A DNA stretch of 17,423 nucleotides from Thermoplasmata archaeon (GTDB lineage Archaea > Thermoplasmatota > Thermoplasmata > UBA10834), in assembly GCA_025457845.1 (NCBI GenBank), contig JALOTO010000054.1, forward strand, positions 1 through 17,423, in the 5' to 3' direction. Below are positions 15,306-17,423 of the stretch, in pieces; positions within the stretch are counted from its first letter, which is position 1; each line of letters begins with the position of its first letter. The notes under the pieces were generated by a model that saw only the letters and a program-made list of their open reading frames with translations, did no database searches and had not been told where the DNA came from. The position numbers and the translations under genes are program-made.

Positions 15306-16766
15306 TCACGGGGAGAGCCGCTGCTCCGCCTCCTTCACGATTGTGGCGAGCTCCTTCCTGACGTCATCAGCCAGAGGTTGCACCTCGTGCGTCTTCAGTA
15401 TCTCCTGCGCCTTCGCCCTCGCGTGGTCGGCAGCGGATTTCATCCCGCCTGCCTTCCATGCCTGGTAGACCGTCCCGTCCGTGACGGTCGGCTGCCACAT
15501 GTCCCTGAAGTGGTCGACCGTGTGCTTCTGCCCGAGGAAGTGCCCCTCGTGCCCGACCTTCATTATGACATCCAGGGCGAGCGAGTCGTCGTCGACCTTG
15601 AATCCCTTCACCATGTCTGCTATCATGGTGTAGATCTCGTAGTCGATGAGCAGCTGCTCGTAGGAGAGCACGGTCCAGTTCTCGAGCAGGCCGATGCCGG
15701 AGGTCAGGTCGGTACCTGCGAGGTAGTACGTCATGGCCGAGAGGGCCTTCTCGTATCCTGCCTGCACGTCGGGCTGCTTCGAGCAGGAGCCCCAGCCTCC
15801 TACGAAGATCGGCACCTTGTAGTACCTTGCCATCTGGACCATCGCCGCCCTGACCATGTTAGCGGCCGGGAACAGCCCCTCGAACACCCCGGTCTGGACG
15901 TCCATGGCCATAGGTTCAGTGCTGAAGCATAGCGGGGCTCCAGGAGCCGCGAGCTGACAGACGGTGAGGAGCCCGAGGACCTGAGCATTGCCCACGAGCA
16001 CGGCCCCGGCAACAGTCATGGGTGATGTCGCGCCGATCAGAGGCATCGCCATGAGCATCGGCGGGCAGCCGGCCCTGACGTACTCTATGGCGGCGTCGGT
16101 GGTTTGGCCGAGCATCAGAGGAGATGAGGTGCAGGTGAGGCAGGAGACGATCGGCCTCCTCCTGAGCTCCTTCTCTCCACCGACGACGGCCGCCGCCATC
16201 TTGAGTTCCAGCTGGGCTTCCTCCCGCTTGTAGGTGGACCCGGTCGTCACGTGCTTCTCGCAGTTGTTGAATATCGCCTCGAACTCGTGGAGGGCGTGAG
16301 CGTGGTTCGGCACATCGTGAGGGGTCACGAGCGGGTTGTAGCTGTGGACCATCTCTAGGTAGTCCACGACCCTCGCTGAATCCGCCACGTCCTGCTTGGT
16401 GGACGGCCTCCTCTGTCCCGTCTGGAGGTCGATCGTGGCGAGGCCCGTCCCGTCCGTGCACAGGTAGTGGTGCCTCCCATCGAGGACGAAGTCGTTCTTC
16501 GGGTTCCTGGCGCAGAGCTTGACGGGCCTCCGGCACTTCTTCACCGCCTCGGTTACGAGGTGGCCGGGGATCTTCACGACCCTGGTCCTCTCATCGACCT
16601 CGGCCCCAGCGTCCTTCAGCAATCGGATGGCCTCGTCGCTCACGACCTTGATGCCCATGTGCTCGAGCAGGTACAGCGAGTTGACGTGGATCGTGTCGGC
16701 GTCGTGCGCCTCCATCACGTCGAGCTTCCTGAGGCCGTAGCCTCCGACCTTCATCTGCCTGGACAC
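15306..16766 (-). CDS. mttB: Trimethylamine/betaine methyltransferase family protein (MttB superfamily, no in-frame amber)
   Basis: Cytoplasmic methyltransferase that moves a methyl group from a methylated amine to the cobalt of its partner corrinoid protein. 486 residues from GTG 16766, close to the family length. Family features are IHVNSLYLLEHMGIKV near the start, CTDGTGLATIDLQTGQRRPST, NHAHALHEFEAIFNNCEKH, VSCLTCTSSPL, the SKQPDVQAGYEKAL stretch, GHEGHFLGQKHTVDHFRD and the C-terminal YQAWKAGGMKS. There is no TAG inside the frame, so it is not a pyrrolysine-containing trimethylamine enzyme. Such homologues (MtgB-like) act on glycine betaine, proline betaine or carnitine; the substrate here is open. 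In-frame ATG 16754 (MKVGGYGLRK) is an alternative start. It begins 3 nt after mttC and in the same frame. Confidence 0.9.
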   Translation of the reverse strand: MSRQMKVGGYGLRKLDVMEAHDADTIHVNSLYLLEHMGIKVVSDEAIRLLKDAGAEVDERTRVVKIPGHLVTEAVKKCRRPVKLCARNPKNDFVLDGRHHYLCTDGTGLATIDLQTGQRRPSTKQDVADSARVVDYLEMVHSYNPLVTPHDVPNHAHALHEFEAIFNNCEKHVTTGSTYKREEAQLELKMAAAVVGGEKELRRRPIVSCLTCTSSPLMLGQTTDAAIEYVRAGCPPMLMAMPLIGATSPMTVAGAVLVGNAQVLGLLTVCQLAAPGAPLCFSTEPMAMDVQTGVFEGLFPAANMVRAAMVQMARYYKVPIFVGGWGSCSKQPDVQAGYEKALSAMTYYLAGTDLTSGIGLLENWTVLSYEQLLIDYEIYTMIADMVKGFKVDDDSLALDVIMKVGHEGHFLGQKHTVDHFRDMWQPTVTDGTVYQAWKAGGMKSAADHARAKAQEILKTHEVQPLADDVRKELATIVKEAEQRLSP

Positions 16767-16769
16767 GGC

Positions 16770-17420
16770 CTACGCCCCCTTCCCGACCAGGCGCTTCGCG
16801 GCGTCGACCGCGCTCCCGGCGTCGCCCGAGTACTCGGCGCCAATCTCCTTGGCCCACTCCTCGGTCGCGGCGGCCCCTCCGACCATGAAGACCGCCCCCG
16901 ACCCGGACCCCTTCAGCGCTTCACAGACCTCCTTCTGGACCGAGACGGTGGTGGTCATGAGCGAGGACGCCCCGACGATGCCGGCACCGACCTCCTTCGC
17001 CTTCGACACGAAGGTCCCAGTGGGCGCGTCCTTGCCTATGTCGTGGACCTCGAAGCCGTTCGCCTCGAGCATGATCCTCACGAGGTTCTTGCCGATGTCA
17101 TGTATGTCCCCCGCGACCGTCCCGATGACGACCTGGGCGACGACGTTCCTCTTCTCGGCCGATTTCTTCAGCTCTGGTTCGAGGATCTTGATGGCCGCGC
17201 CCATTATCTCCGCGGCGTAGATCAGTTCCACGACGAACATCTCCTTCCTGGAGAACTTCTCGCCGACCTCCCGTATCCCCTTGGCCAGGCCGTTCTCTAT
17301 GGCGTCGACTGGCTCGATGCCCATCGCTATGGCCTTCCGCGCGGCCGCCTCGGCCTCCTCCAGCTGGAGCTTCTTCACTCCGTTCTCAAGCGCACTGAGT
17401 ATCGCGATCTTATCGTCCAT
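16770..17420 (-). CDS. mttC: Corrinoid protein, MttC/MtbC family
   Basis: Small cobalamin-binding shuttle protein that accepts the methyl group from MttB and offers it to a second methyltransferase, usually for coenzyme M or tetrahydro(methano)pterin. 216 residues, the normal length. A helical cap (about 1-85, with ELIYAAEIMGAAIKILEP) precedes the Rossmann-like B12 domain. Its hallmark GDIHDIGKN carries the cobalt-ligand motif D105-x-H107-xx-G110. SLMTTT (153-158) and VGGAA (180-184) complete the site. ATG 17420 is 3 nt from the window edge. The stop is TAG (16770-16772), followed in frame by one codon and the mttB GTG. The pair forms the first half of a methylamine or betaine demethylation system. 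Confidence 0.95.
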   Translation of the reverse strand: MDDKIAILSALENGVKKLQLEEAEAAARKAIAMGIEPVDAIENGLAKGIREVGEKFSRKEMFVVELIYAAEIMGAAIKILEPELKKSAEKRNVVAQVVIGTVAGDIHDIGKNLVRIMLEANGFEVHDIGKDAPTGTFVSKAKEVGAGIVGASSLMTTTVSVQKEVCEALKGSGSGAVFMVGGAAATEEWAKEIGAEYSGDAGSAVDAAKRLVGKGA

Positions 17421-17423
17421 CGT

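Noticed and set aside
15306..16766. Pyrrolysine codon inside mttB
   Set aside because: The whole frame reads without TAG, so this gene itself is of the non-pyrrolysine type. The amber question applies only to the mttC stop and the isomerase stop.
1..17423. CRISPR arrays, insertion sequences, attachment sites, rRNA
   Set aside because: No spaced direct repeats, transposase genes, terminal inverted repeats, integrase or rRNA-like sequence were seen. The only long direct repeat is the one in rps10.

Overview
This is a high-GC archaeal window, most likely from the Thermoplasmatota. The ribosomal protein and elongation factor genes are archaeal in type. The EF-2 N-terminus (MGRKEDNI) matches Thermoplasma-type EF-2 as I remember it. 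Promoters look archaeal (BRE plus TATA-like boxes), and the tRNA gene has no encoded CCA. Lineage is inferred from protein character only; no search was run.

Left part (1-3429). The 3'-truncated archaeosine tRNA-guanine transglycosylase gene tgtA runs leftward. It is divergent from a tight rightward cluster: a DUF1616 membrane protein, peptidyl-tRNA hydrolase Pth2 and a DUF99 protein. A zinc-ribbon membrane protein follows. Next comes the archaeal str cluster (3530-8685): rps12, rps7, EF-2, EF-1A, rps10. The rps10 gene carries a perfect 42-bp in-frame tandem duplication that repeats 14 residues of a normally invariant region.

Middle (8686-10657). This holds a four-helix membrane protein of unknown function, tRNA-Ala(UGC), and a TIM-barrel sugar-phosphate isomerase/epimerase-like gene. 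The isomerase gene ends in TAG but continues in frame for 26 codon-biased codons.

Right part (10658-17420, all leftward). mttC (corrinoid protein) and mttB (methylamine/betaine-type methyltransferase) come first in transcription order. Then a periplasmic-binding-protein-like receptor overlaps a transmembrane histidine kinase, and a secreted clostripain-family (C11) peptidase follows. The receptor promoter has a perfect palindrome on its TATA box. The layout suggests a methylated-amine demethylation module next to an extracellular solute-sensing module; that functional link is inference.

The points most worth a second look are these. (1) The S10 tandem duplication. (2) Only two genes here end in TAG, and both are followed in frame by coding-like sequence: mttC-TAG-mttB in one phase, and the isomerase tail. 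This raises the possibility that UAG is read as pyrrolysine. (3) The histidine kinase has a strong ribosome-binding site but no standard start codon in the right place. (4) A leader motif is shared by the EF-2 and rps10 genes.
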